Below are positions 20,580-31,742 of a DNA stretch of 64,000 nucleotides, piece after piece. The first letter of the stretch is position 1; each line of letters begins with the position of its first letter. Source of the DNA: Prorocentrum cordatum (taxonomy: Eukaryota > Sar > Dinophyceae > Prorocentrales > Prorocentraceae); NCBI GenBank assembly GCA_963575745.1, contig CAUYUJ010008147.1, positions 245,426 to 309,425 of the forward strand, given 5' to 3'. The notes beneath the pieces were generated by a model that saw nothing but the letters and a program-made list of their open reading frames with translations, made no database searches and was not told the origin of the DNA. The translations under genes were made by a program, and so were the position numbers.

Positions 20580-21090
20580 TGTGGGGTGCAGTTTGGGGGC
20601 CGTTTGGGTCTCTCGGCGCTTCTTGGGAGCCTCTCGATGCCGAGGGCTCGAAATGTCCGTTCCGGTCCTCCATCTGGCCCCCTTTTGGAGCCGTCTTGGG
20701 CCGCCTGGGGCCGTCTTGGCGACCTCTTGGGCCGTCTCGGGGCCCTCTTGGGCCGTTGTGGGGCCCTTTTGGAGGCCTCTTGGCCCGACTTGGGGCGATC
20801 TTGGAGGCCTCTTGGGCCATCTTGCAGCGTCGGGTTAACGGAAACGGCGAGGACACCAAAATCCTTCAAACACCTGAGGGAATCAATGGTTTTTGCCTTT
20901 TGGGGCCCTCTTGGGAGCTCTCTTGGAGGGGTCTTGGGGCGTTTTGGGGTCATCTTGGATCGTCTGGAGGCCATCCTGGGCTTCTTGGAACGATCTTTCG
21001 GCGACTCGGGGCCCTCTTGGACAGTCTTGGGGCCCTCTTGGCCCGTTGTGGGGCCATCTGTCCCCCATGGCGCGTTCGTCCGGGGCCGAA
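18640..21090. repeat. Degenerate CTTGGGGGCCTC repeat field
   Basis: A 2.4 kb field of 12-18 bp words such as GGAGGCCTCTGGAGGCC (18640-18760) and CTTGGGGGCCTCTTGGGCCGT (18910-21060). Long frames on both strands reflect absence of stops in the word. A GT dinucleotide run sits at 20548-20579. Two embedded copies of a roughly 410-bp unit are listed separately. Confidence 0.8.
19565..20387 (+). repeat. Two tandem copies of a 405-413 bp unit
   Basis: Copy 1 (about 19565-19975) and copy 2 (about 19976-20387) share GGTCGACGGATGTGGCG (19814 and 20219), GGTTAGGGGGGA, ACATAATAATG, ACACAAT, TGCATTA and CACGTCACCTCCGGACGTGGA (19958 and 20371). The AT-richer ATAATAATG...TTATGCAA block contrasts with the GC-rich field around it. 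No conserved frame. Confidence 0.8.
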
Positions 21091-21099
21091 GGGGGGGGG

Positions 21100-21510
21100 G
21101 CGGGGTGTGTGTGTGTGTCATCCGGGGCCAGGGGGGAATTCCAGTTTGGGGTTCCTGGGAGGCATTAGGGGAGGAAAACCCACACGCCTGGAGACCTACA
21201 AGGTGTCAGCGGATTTTTTTTTTTTTTTTTTTTTTTTGTTATCTCTCTCTCTCTCTCTCTTTCTATCGTTTTTTTTTATCCCCCTCGCTCTCTGTGTCTC
21301 TCTCTCTCTCTGTCTTGATCTACTTTCTTTCGTTCTCTCCTCTGCCCCTCCTCCTTCTTTTCTCTCCTCCTTCTACTTTTCTCCTTCGCCCCCCCCCACT
21401 CCTCCGACCCTCGTCGTCGTCGTCGTCGTTGTTATCGGTGCCGGCGCTGGTGTTGGCGTCGGCGTCGGCGTTGCCGTCGGCGTCGCCGTCGTCGTCCTCC
21501 TCCTCCACCT
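21100..21510. repeat. Mixed simple repeats
   Basis: Short GT run (21105-21119), a poly-T of about 24 (21212-21236), CT-rich runs (21240-21330) and CGT/CGG triplets (21410-21500). The poly-T is not next to any recognised retrogene. Confidence 0.85.
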
Positions 21511-21570
21511 CCGCCTTTTCCTCATCCTCCCATGCCCCCCCTCCCGCCTTTCCCTCCGCCCCCTTTACCT

Positions 21571-22235
21571 TATAACTCCTCCCTGTCGCACCCCGAGACG
21601 TGTCGGTAGGGCGGGCTGGGTGTTTCGCCTGAGACTCCAGCTAGAGATTTGCAAGAGCTTCACAGATGGAGGGCGGGTGGTTTTCAGAATGTGGTTCGCA
21701 CGTGAGCGCCGCGCACATTCGGTCCTAAATGTTTGCAGGAGTTTCACGGATGGAGGGCGGGTGGTTTTCAGAATGTGGTTCTCGCCTCAGCGCTGGGCGC
21801 ACTCGGTTTTAAACGTCTGCAAGAGGCTCATGTATGGAGGGCGGGTTGTTTTCAGAATGTGGCTCTCGCCTTAGCGCAGCGCGCATTCGGTCTTAAATGT
21901 TTGCAAGAGTTTCACGGATGGAGGGCGGGTGGTTTTCAAAATGTGGCTCTCCCCTTAGCGCCGCGGGCATGCGTCTAAAAGCATTCCAGGATCTTCGCGG
22001 ATGGAGGGCAGTACCTTTGCCAAATGTGGCCCTCGCCTGGCCAAAGACCCCATCATGGAAATGGTCATGGCGAAAGACTTCGTAAGGATTTACATCAGTT
22101 TCAAGGATTTTTACGGCTGACGTTCCAAACATATGTTGTTTTAGCGCGATGTGTAGGACTGTCACGGCGCAACAGTTTCGTTCATTCGCGGTGTTGAAAT
22201 TCCAGGAATAGTGATCTGGCACGGCTCAGGATTTT
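21571..22235 (-). repeat. Composite repeat, copy ii
   Basis: Read on the minus strand it has the same module order as copies i and iii: GTGCCAGATCAC...TTTCAACACCGCGAATG, then five 84-bp units (GGATGGAGGGCGGGTGG words starting 21661, 21745, 21829, 21913, 21996), then the end module with CCCGCCCTACCGACACGTCTCGGGGTGCGACAGGGA and ATAAGG. The unit spacing of 83-84 bp is very regular. No GGA tract is directly attached at the right side. Confidence 0.8.
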
Positions 22236-22239
22236 CAGA

Positions 22240-23204
22240 GTGTTGTCTTCCATTGGGGCTTGTTCTGCAGCGGACATGGATCATTGTAGGGGCCGATCAC
22301 AAGGGAATCAGGAGGGAAGTTTTTTTTGGGCAGCATGGTTAGTGGGTCTCGGCTTTTCTTTGGTCCTCCTCACCGTTGTGGTCGTGCGGGACGGGACGGT
22401 CGGGGTGTCCCGGGCTGGTGAGGTCCAGGCCAAGCCCCCCGCCGACTTCGTGGCTCGGGCCTCACGGGGTTGCCGATGAAGAGAATCCTCGCGGTCGTCG
22501 TCGCCGTCGTTGTCGTCGCCCCCTCCTCGTCCCACAGGTGAGGGAGGAGGCCGAGGGAGAGGGATGCCACCGCGGTGGTCTCCTGGAGGCCTCGGGAGGT
22601 TCCCACCTTGGCCGAAGACTCCCAGGCACCTCGACCCAAGATGTTCCTCGCCCTCCTCCTCGCCGACGTCGTGATCTTTCCAGCTCGTGGCCCCAGGACC
22701 ACCCGAACCCTGCTATGCGGCACGGCTTTCTTGCGGGCTTGTTCTTCTTGATTGTCTTGGGGCCCGAGAACGCTTCTCGGAGGTCGAAGATGTCGGAGCA
22801 CCTCCATTTGGTCTTTGCCAGGACGTCGGAGGTCCTGGCCCCTCCTTCCCTCCCCCAAAGCGTCGGAGGAATCCAGCCGTGGCGACGGGAAGCCCTTCAG
22901 AGGCCGAAAATCTCCAACAATTGTGCACAACAACATCGATCTTCCATCCTCGAACCTCCTCGTCGACATCCCCGCCCACGTTGTTCTTCCCTTCGCCCTC
23001 AGTCGTCGATCCCCCCTCTTCTCCTCTTCCCAGGCGCACTCCTGGTGCACCGTGCCACCCCCTGTGCTAGGCAGCGGGCCTGCAGGCCAGGCCTCCTACT
23101 ATGTGCTCGTGTCAGTCCCGCAATGGCACCGGTATTGCTGCAAGGGCAGGACAGCTGCGGGCCCTACCACTGTTTCAACAGTTTTGTCTTGAGCTCAGTC
23201 TCCG
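22240..23204. other. Unassigned sequence, possibly exonic remnants
   Basis: About 950 bp of mixed composition. A hydrophobic stretch (FFWAAWLVGLGFSLVLLTVVV) occurs in one frame near 22321-22385. A short MKRILAVVVAVVVVAPSSS frame at 22479 ends near a CAGGTGAG that resembles a splice donor. Neither is long enough to support a gene, and I recognise no family. Confidence 0.3.
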
Positions 23205-23350
23205 ATCGTCCTCCTCGATCGTCCTCCTCGATTGTCGATCACTTCGATCGTCCTCCTCGATTGTCCTCCTCGATCGTCCTCCCCGATCGGCCTTGGCGTC
23301 CAACAGTCCTCGATCGTCCTCCTCGATTGTCGATCACTTCGATCGTTGGC
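23205..23350. repeat. TCGATCGTCCTCC minisatellite
   Basis: About ten degenerate units of 12-14 bp built on CGATCGTCCTCCTCGATTGT, with a higher-order duplication (TCGATTGTCGATCACTTCGATCG occurs twice). Confidence 0.85.
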
Positions 23351-23449
23351 CCTCTTCGATCGCCGACCGCCGCGGCGCAGGTCATCTTCCAGAACGCTGG
23401 CTCCGTGGGCATCCGCCCCAAGCGCTATACCGTCGAGTGGCTGCAGGCC

Positions 23450-23796
23450 CTCTCCTCCTCCTGCTTCGCCTCCTTCTGCTTCTCTTCCTTCTCCACTGCC
23501 CCTTTTTTCTCCTGCTGCCTTTCTTCCTCCTGCTCCTCCTCCTCCTGCTGCGGCTGCTCCTCTTCCTCCTCTCTTTGTCTCCTCCCTCTTTCCTCCCTTC
23601 CTCCCTCCCTCCTTCTGCTCCTGTCGCTCATGCTGCTGCTGCTCCTCCTCCATTCTCCCTCCTCCCTCTCACCCACCTCCCCGTCCCTCCATCCCTCCCT
23701 CCCACCCTCCCTCCTTACATCACCCTTCTCTTGTCCCCCCTCCCCGCGCGTGTTTTCCGAGGCGCGTGGGATCGTCGGCTGGGGCTTTGGACGCAG

Positions 23797-23851
<55 letters not shown>

Positions 23852-23852
23852 G

Positions 23853-23883
<31 letters not shown>
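23450..23883. repeat. CCT-rich region and GTC array
   Basis: CTCCT/CTGCT-rich sequence (23450-23730) is followed by about 100 bp of unique sequence and a pure GTC/TCG run at 23790-23883. Confidence 0.85.
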
Positions 23884-23885
<2 letters not shown>

Positions 23886-24004
23886 CATTTTGGCTTTAGG
23901 CATTTCAGAGGCCGCGCCCAGGCACATCGAGACTTTACATTCGTTTCACCTGCCACTCACTTTGTCTGGCCCGACGTATCACATATTCGACACACTTTCC
24001 CGCG

Positions 24005-24422
24005 ATGACGACGACTGCTGTCATCAGTGGGGGGCTCCCGAGTTGGGCCGCTCATCCTGTCGGGCAGCCCGTCGTGCGTACTCCTTTCTCACCGCCCCTG
24101 GCAGCTGGCGCAGGTGATGGAGTTGACGGTGATGCGGCGTATGGCCCCACTAAGAAACAGTGCTTCGGTGGAGGTACTGGTGAGGGGGCAAGCCCCATTG
24201 TTGGCAGATGACGGCGAGGACGAGGATACGGACATCGTTCCCGCTGCTGTGGCTGCTCCAGACTGGCCCGCAGCAACACCTGAAGGATGGAAGCAGGGCG
24301 AGGCTCGGCTGTTCCGCGCCCAGATCCAGGACTTCCGCATAACCATGGCCACCTCTGTAGCCCCTCGGGACAAGTCTGTGACTGAACCTCCAGGCCAGAG
24401 ATGTAGTTCTCGAAAGCAGTGA
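24005..24422 (+). pseudogene. Broken open frame, unknown
   Basis: An ATG at 24005 opens MTTTAVISGGLPSWAA..., with non-repetitive composition and a TKKQCFGGGTGEG segment, stopping at 24211. An overlapping frame continues in plausible protein-like composition (ADDGEDEDTDIVPAAV..., AATPEGWKQGEARLFR) to 24422, so one indel would join them. It may be an ORF1-type segment of a retroelement or a cellular exon; I recognise neither. Confidence 0.3.
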
Positions 24423-24568
24423 TGCTGCAGGTGCAGGTAGTGCTGGTGGAGGAACACAAGCGCGTGGACCAGGCAGCGTAGCAGGCTCAGATGGATCCAC
24501 AGTGGGCCCTCCAGCTTTCCGGCTGCCAGTGTGCAGGCGACAGACTCTGTGTGGGTGGATCTGTGTGT

Positions 24569-24765
24569 TTCGGGCCGGGCGAAAGGGGGGGATTGGGAAA
24601 GGGGGGGTTACGAAATTTGCTGCATGCAGCTGGTTTCGGCCTCACCGAGGGGCCCATTCCTCGATACATAGCCGCCTCCGGCGCCGGGAGGCGCCGGGAA
24701 AATCAGCTACGGGAGCTGATTCTCAAACCCCCCCTTTGCTATCCCCCCCTTTCGCCCGACCCGAG
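24569..24765. mobile_element. MITE family A, copy 1
   Basis: A 197-bp element with terminal inverted repeats: TTCGGGCCGGGCGAAAGGGG at the left end pairs with CCCCTTTCGCCCGACCCGAG at the right, and the pairing continues through the G-run and AAAGGGGGGG. Inside, TTACGAAAT, CATTCCTCGATACAT and the hairpin AATCAGCT-ACGGG-AGCTGATT are shared with copy 2 (31743-31939). No convincing target duplication here. Confidence 0.8.
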
Positions 24766-24779
24766 TGTTCTGAAGGGGT

Positions 24780-26990
24780 TGAGGTCGCAAGCGATTTGAA
24801 ACATATTCTGATTCAGTCACCTCGCATGTGTGAGGAAGGTCTTCGCTGTTGGCCGCTGTGCAGACCATGTGAAGATCGAGTTCGAAAATTTTCTGAGAAT
24901 GTGGAATTGTTTGGCCGAGATATTAAGGCAATGAATTTAGTTCGACACTGGTTTTGAGGGTGGGCTGCAGCCGTGGCGCACGACCGATCAGTTCCCCGAG
25001 GAGCTGTCGTGTCAGAACCGTGCAACGAATGCGAAATGTATTCTTCAAGACGCCGTCCAGAAGAAGTGTCCTGCTCTGTCCCCCGAGATGCTCACCGCCA
25101 TGACCGACGCGTCCAGGGACATGGTTTTTTAATCGCACCCTTGAGACAGCATCGGCCGCTGGAAGTGATGCCGAGAACATCGCTCAAGGTGCTGCTGCGC
25201 AGCTTCCAGACCCACAATTTGAAGATCACGAGCGGGGCCCAGGAGCGGACCGCACAGGGGGGGACCGAGCTCAATCCGAACTCGACGATGCGCGAGTTCA
25301 CTTCGTTCTAGCGACGACGCGATCCTCACATCCTGGAACTGTATGGGGGGTCCTTTCAAGAGTGCCGCGCGGGGGCTAGACTGCATGGAGGCAAAGTTGC
25401 ACAGGGGCTAATATGCCGTCAAGAACTCATCGATGTGCAGAATCATGATAAGGAGGTGATTTTAGGCCACCCTGTGATCTCATGGCTCTCTACAAACAGG
25501 CGGAAACAAGTGCGCACCAGTCTCTGAAGGCGGGTATTTTTGCCGATCCCGTGCGACAGGGAAATGGCCTAGCCGTGGGTATCGTCGCCCCCCACGGTGG
25601 ATGCGTGTGGATCGTTTGTTCTTTCCGACGCCGATTCCAACCCGCGTGCCGTGTATTTCAAAGATATTGACGACTGCGAGCATCTGCAGAATCTGTGTCT
25701 GGGAGATTGCGCATTGGTTTTGACTTTGGATTCTGACGCTTCGTTTGGCCGGTATCGTCCACCAACCGCACCAGTGCGGCCGCGCTCAGCTGGTGTGGGT
25801 TCGTGGAAACCCGATGAGTTCTACGCGCTCGTGGCGACGAAAATCCGCATCCGGAGCAATTCCTGGAGCGAGCCGCGGGCATGGCAGCTATGGGCCCAGG
25901 CATATTGACTTCGTGGCGATCGCTGGCCAGCCGCCGAGGGGATCGTGCGATTGACTGCCGCGCCCCTGTGTGGCGTCGACAAATGGTTGTCGCTGCCCGC
26001 GAGTTTTTCGCTTCTATGCTTCGAACTAAGCTGAAACCTGTCTTTGTGCCTAACGTCCTTGCACTAGGCAAGTGATGAGACGCTTGGGAGTGAAGAGCCT
26101 CCGGAGGTAAGATGTAATCCTGGCGATGCGTCTCATCGTTTGCGCAGCCACGGGCACTTCTAACGTGTGTCGTCACTGCAGAGTGACCCGTGGACTGGGC
26201 TTCGCAGTTTTCCACGTCCTTCTTGGCGCCCCGCAAACTTTGAGGGCATCTTGTGCCCGTGTCGGTATTCTTGTGTATTGATGCGGGCCCGTTAATTTTA
26301 ACCCTTCAGATGAAAGCGATCTAGGATTATGCGCGCCGACATCGCCGTGTAGGTGTCGGGTGCGATCGAGATGGGGCACTGGTTGCCGGGGGTGCATCTG
26401 CTCCGGGCGGTGTTTCAATCCCAAAGAGCTCCTCGCTGGAGGTTGTTTTTGATTCAACGTGTCTTGAGGGTCCTGGATAATGAAATGAAGCCCGAAGACG
26501 GCGTCGTCGCGTGGTTCCTCGGGCGGTTCATTTGGGGCCCAGTTCGGAGGGGGCGCTCTGTATTTTCGATGGGGAGAAGGGGCGCGCGGGATTGAAAAGC
26601 AATGCGTTTGCTGACCGACGCGCCCATTCAGTTGGCAGGGGCTCTGTGGCCCCCTCCTGGAGTCTCACCAGTTTCTTTCCCGTTGCGCTCCAGTTGAACA
26701 TGGGCCCGCATTTTGTCGCAGGTCTTGGCGCGAGCTCTCGGACGAGCCTCGCGAGACGTCCTCGACTGCGCCGAGTAGTCGCGAAAAGGATGATCTTCGA
26801 CCCGGCACGATTGCTCGCGGGGGCCGTCTGGGGCTTCCTCTCCCGATCCTGGGCGCGTATGCTTCCCTGGCGGGCCACCTCTGCCGGAAGCCCCACCCAC
26901 CTCCATTTCCCCCCCCGTGCCGGAAGCTACCCTCCCCTCCCCACCTTTCGAAAAAAGGTGAGGGGCGGCTTAACTACCACCCCCCTCCCT
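24780..26990 (+). pseudogene. Decayed coding-like region, possible LINE endonuclease traces
   Basis: About 2.2 kb of non-repetitive sequence with many short frames. Near 25327-25350 one frame reads ILTSWNCMGGPF, reminiscent of the first EEP motif. Near 25890-25915 another reads YGPRHIDFVAI, reminiscent of the later R-x-IDF/YVxV segment of LINE endonucleases. A frame at 25597-25908 has balanced composition (DADSNPRAVYFKDIDDCEHLQNL) but no family I know. No RT motifs follow. The assignment to a dead LINE is an inference from two short matches. Confidence 0.3.
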
Positions 26991-27002
26991 TGAAATCCCC
27001 CT

Positions 27003-27235
27003 GCCGGACGATCCTCCCCCGTCGCCGTCGTCGTTGCTGTCGCCGTCGCTCGACGTCATCGTACGACGCTGTCGTCGTCCTCGTCGTCGTCGTCGCCGCC
27101 GTCGCCGTCATTGTCGCCGTCTTCGTATGCCCTCGTCGTGGTCCTCACGACGAGGACGAGGTCATACGAAGACGGCGACGGACGACGGACGACGCACGAC
27201 CGACGACCGACGACGACGACGACGACGATCCAGGG
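27003..27235. repeat. GTC-rich tract with inverted repeat
   Basis: CGTCGTC-type triplets from 27003 on the plus strand switch to ACGACG on the same strand after about 27145. At the centre GTCGCCGTCTTCGTATG (27113-27129) pairs perfectly with CATACGAAGACGGCGAC (27162-27178), with CTCGTCGTG and CACGACGAG paired inside. It is a long hairpin formed by a strand-switched triplet tract. Confidence 0.85.
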
Positions 27236-29830
27236 TCAGAGAAAACGAAACCACGACCCAGGGGCTGAGAAAAAGAGGAAACGCAGCAGGGTCCGAGAAA
27301 ACGAGATCATGGCCCAGAGCCCCGAGAAAACTAGAAAAACGAGAAAAAGAACCAGGGTCCGAAAAACGAACCAGGGTCCGAGAAAACGAGACCACGGCCC
27401 AGGGGCCGAGAAAACGAGAAAAACGAGAAAACGAACCAGGGTCCGAAAAACGAACCAGGGGCCGAGAAAACGAGACCACGACCCAGGGGCCGTCAAAACG
27501 ATACAACGAGAAAACAAACCGGTGCCCAAGAAAATGAGACCACGACCCAGGGGCCGAGAAAACAAGACAACGAGAAAACGAACTAGGACCAGAGAAAGGG
27601 AAAACACGACCCAAGGGCTGGGAAAACGAGAAAACAAGAAAACAAATCAGGGCCCGAGAAAACGCAACAAAAACCCACAAGCCGAGAAAACCAGAAAACA
27701 AGACAATGAGACAGGGTCCGAGAAAGCGAGATAAAGACCCAGGAACCGAGAACACGAGAAATCGAGAAAACGAACCAAGGTCCGAGCAAACGAGACCACG
27801 ACCCTGGTAGAGAAAACGCAAATATCGGTCCGAGAAAACGAGACAACGACCCAGGGGCCGAGAAAACTAGAAAATGTGAAACGAACCAGGGTCCGAGAAA
27901 ACGAGACTACGACCCAACGGCCGAGAAACGAGACAACGAGAAAACAAACCAGCGTCCGAGAAATCGAGACCACGACCCAGGGGCCGAGAAAACAAGAAAA
28001 CGAGAAAATGAACCAGGGTCCCGGAAAACGGGACCACGATCCAGGGGCCGAAACAAGAAACGAAAACACGAACCAGGGTCGGAGAAAACGAGACCACGAC
28101 CCAGGGGCAGAGAAAACGAGACAACGAGAAAACGAACCAGGGGTCAGAGAAAACAACACCACAACCCAGGGGCAGAGAAAACGAGAGAGCGTGATAACTA
28201 ACCATGGTCCGAGAAAACTAAGCCACGACCCAGGGGCAGAGAAAACGAGAAAACGAGAAATCGAACAAGGGCCCGAGAAAACGAGACCACGACCCAGTGG
28301 CCGAGAAAAGGAGAAAACGGGAAAACGCAACGGGGTCCGAGAAAACGAGACCACGACCCAGGGGCAGAGAAACCGCGAAAACGAGAAAACAAACCAGGGT
28401 CCGAGAAAACTGGACCACGACCCAGGGGCCGAGAAAACAAGAAAACAAGAAAACGAGAAAAAGAACCAGGGTCCGAGAAAACAAGACTACGGCCCAGGGG
28501 ACGATAAAACAGTACTATAAGAAAACGAGTCAGGGTCGGAGAAAGCGAGACCACTACCCAGGGGCCGAGACAACGAGAAAACGGGACAACGAACCAGGGC
28601 CCGAGGAACCGAGACAACCAAAGGACAGAGAAAACGGGAAAACGCACCGGGGCCCGAGAAACCAAGACCACGACCCAGGGGCCGAGAAAACGAGAAAACG
28701 TGAAACGAACCAGGGTCCGAGAAAACGAGACTACGACCCAGTGGCCGAGAAAACGAGAAAACGATAAAACAAACCAGCGCTCGAGAAAACGAGGCCACGA
28801 CACAGGGGCCGAGAAGAGGAGACAACGCTGAAACGAACCAGGGTCAGAGAAAACAAAACCACCATCCAGGGGCCGAGAAACTGAGAAAACGAGAACATTA
28901 ACCAGGTCCGAGAAAACGGGAAAAACGATCCAGGGGCCGAGAAAACAAACAACGGACCAGGGTCAAAGGAAACGAGACCACGACCCAGGGGCCGAGAACA
29001 CGAGAAAACGAGAAAACGAACCAGGGTCCGAGGAAAAATGAGAGCACGACCCAGGGGCCGAGAAAACAAGGAAACGAGACCACGAACCAGGACCCGAGAA
29101 AACGACACAAACACCCAGAAGCCGATAAAACCCAGAAAACTAGACAACGAACCAGGGTCTGAGAAAACGTGACCACGACCCAGGGGTCGAGATCCAACGT
29201 CCGAGCAAGCGAGCAACGAGACCACGTCCGAGAAAACAACAAAACGAACCAACGTCCGAGCACACGAGACCACGGCCCAAGGGCACAGAAAACGCGAAAA
29301 CAAACCAGGGTCCGAGAAAACACGACCACAACCCAGGGGCCGAGAAAACGAGAAAACGGTGAAAGGAATCATGGCCCGAGAAAAACGAGACTACGAACCA
29401 AGGACCGAGAAATCAAGAACACGAGCCAGGGTCAGAGAAAACGAGACCACGACACAGGGGCCGAGAAAACGAAAGACGAGAAAACGAACCAGGCCCCGAG
29501 AAAATAAGACCACGACCCAGGGCCCGAGGAAACGAGAAAACGCGGAAACGACCCACGACCCAGGGGCCGAGAAAACGAGAAAACGAGACAACTAACCAGG
29601 GTCCGACGAAACCACGACCCAAGGGCCGAGATCACCAGAAAACGCTTGGTCTGAGAAAACGAGACCACGAGAAGCAGGGTCAGAGAGAACGAGACCGCGA
29701 CCCAGGGGTCGAAAATAGGAGAAACAAGAAAACGAACTAGGCGCCGAGGCAACGAGAAAACTATAATACTAACCAGCGTCCGAGAAAACAAAGCCACGAC
29801 CCAGGGGCCGAGAAAACGAGAAAACGAGGC
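27236..29830. repeat. 2.6-kb minisatellite, about 56-bp unit of two half-units
   Basis: The half-units are ACGAGACCACGACCCAGGGG followed by CCGAGAAA, and ACGAGAAAACGAACCAGGGT followed by CCGAGAAA, each about 28 bp and alternating with point changes and small indels. Unit length is not a multiple of three and indels are frequent, yet several frames stay open for 150-230 codons because the unit lacks stops. No frame is conserved across the array. Confidence 0.92.
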
Positions 29831-29994
29831 GCCCACCGCTCGTGCCGCTCCGGCTCGGTGAGGGTGGGCTGGGGCGCCCATTGGAAGGTCACCGTCGCGG
29901 GCCTTCGGGTGGGGAAAAATGGAGGATAGGGCGGGGAGGGTGGGCGGAGAGCGGTAAGGGGAGGATGGGACTGCCCCTCCCCATCCCATTTTCC

Positions 29995-30351
29995 TGTTGC
30001 TGCTGTTCCTCCTTTGCCTCTTCTCCTCCTCACTTCTCCTCTTCGTCCTCGTGCTGTTCGTCTCTTTTCTTCCTGTTCTCCTTTTCCAGTTCTCTTCTCT
30101 TCTCTTCTCTTCTCTTCTCTTCTCTTCTCTTCTCTTCTCTTCTCTTCTCTTCTCTTCTCTTCTCTTCTCTTCTCTTCTCTTCTCTTCTCTTCTCTTCTCT
30201 TCTCTTCTCTTCTCTCTTCTCTTCTCTTCTCTTCTCTTCTCTTCTCTTCTCTTCTCTTCTCTTCTCTTCTCTTCTCTTCTCTTCTCTTCTCTTCTCTTCT
30301 CTTCTCGTCTCGTCTCGTCTCGTCTCGTCTCGTCTCGTCTCGTCTCGTCTC

Positions 30352-30404
<53 letters not shown>

Positions 30405-31135
30405 TCTCTTCTCTTCTCTTCTCTTCTCTTCTCTTCTCTTCTCTTCTTCTCTTCTCTTCTCTTCTCTTCTCTTCTCTTCTCTTCTCTTCTCTTCTCTCTC
30501 TCTTCTCTTCTCTTCTCTCTTCTCTTCTCTTCTCTTCTGCTCTCTCTTCTCCTCTCTCCTCTCCTCTTCTCTTCTCTTCTCTTCTCTTCTCTTCTCTTCT
30601 CTTCTCTTCTCTCTCTCTCTTCTCTCTACTCTCTTCTCTCTTCTTCTCTTCTCTTCTCTTCTCTTCTCTCTCTTCTCTCTTCTTTCTCTTTCTCTTTCTC
30701 TTCTCTCCTCTCTCTCTTCTCTTTCTCTTCTCTTCTCTTCTCGTCTCTTCCCTCTTCTCTTTTCTCTCTCTCTCTTTCTCTCTTCTCTTCCCTTCTCTTC
30801 TCTTCTCTCTCTCCCTTCCCTCCCTCTCTCTTTCCCTTTCCCTTCCCTTCCCTTCCTTCCCTTCCCTTCCTTCCCTTCCCTTCCCTTCCTTCCCTCTTCC
30901 TTCCCTTCCCCTTCCCTTCCCCCTCCCCTCCCCTCCCCTCCCCTCCCTCCCCTCCCCCCCCCCCCCCCTCCCCCTCCCTCCCCCCCTTCCCTCCCCTCCC
31001 CTCCCCTCCCTCCCCTCCCCTTCCCTTCCCTTCCCTTCCCTTCCCTTCCCTCCCTTCCCTTCCCTTCTTCCCTCCCTTCCCCCTCCCCTCCCCTCCCCTT
31101 CCCTTCCCTTCCTCCTTTTCTCCCTCGTCTTGCTG
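29995..31135. repeat. 1.1-kb polypyrimidine tract (CTTCT, then CCCTT)
   Basis: From 30083 the tract is mainly (TCTTC)n pentanucleotide, with a TCTCG block at 30306-30354 and a CT block to about 30390. It changes after about 30810 to CCCTT and C-runs. Purines are almost absent on the plus strand. The six-frame translations (poly-Leu/Ser/Phe or Arg/Glu/Lys) are artefacts. Confidence 0.95.
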
Positions 31136-31139
31136 CTGC

Positions 31140-31742
31140 TGCTGCTCCTCCTGCTCCACCTCCTCCTCCCCCTCCTCCTGCTCCTCTTGTGCTCCTGCTC
31201 CTGCAGCCTCCTCCCGCTCCTGCTCCCGCCGACGCTCTCGAGAGTCCGTCTGGCCGCTGTCTCTAGTGTCGTCGCGTGTCCCTCAAAGGGCCCGTTCCGA
31301 CCCCGATCGATCCGACTCGAGGCCGACTCCAGCCGGCTCGACCCGATTCGATATTGTGTCACTCGCGCCATGAAGCAGGCGGGTCTTGAGGGGAACGGGC
31401 CCCGAGGTCGTTCGCAGTTTTCGGGCGCTGCGCCCCCTGGGGCACCCGGGACAGTCAGAAAACGACTCAGGATGAAGAGCTGGCCCCGGAGAAAGCCCCC
31501 CAGGGTCCAGATGCCAGATTTCGACCTCTTGGCGAGCCGATGCGGCCCGATGCTTCCACGGCGTTTGTTGTACATCCCGGCGCGGTCGATCCGATTCGAG
31601 CTCGATTCCGCACCGATGCGGCCCGATTCCATGCGTGCTCGATGCAGGTTCTTTCTCGGCGCTCCGGCGCCACCGCCGGGCTCTCGCAGGGCCGTCCCCG
31701 CCGGGACGACTGACCGGCGCCGCGCCTCGCCTCGCCTCGCCT
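31140..31742. other. GC-rich unique sequence, nothing recognised
   Basis: About 600 bp with recurring CCGATTCGA/CGATCGATCC words but no protein family, RNA gene or element that I can identify. The last 20 bp are CCTCG repeats used as the insertion site of MITE A copy 2. Confidence 0.4.

Noticed and set aside
27034-29830. Several 150-230 codon frames (ENETTTQGPRK-type) in the 56-bp minisatellite
   Set aside because: Unit length is not a multiple of three, indels are frequent and all frames are stop-poor, so the open frames carry no coding signal.
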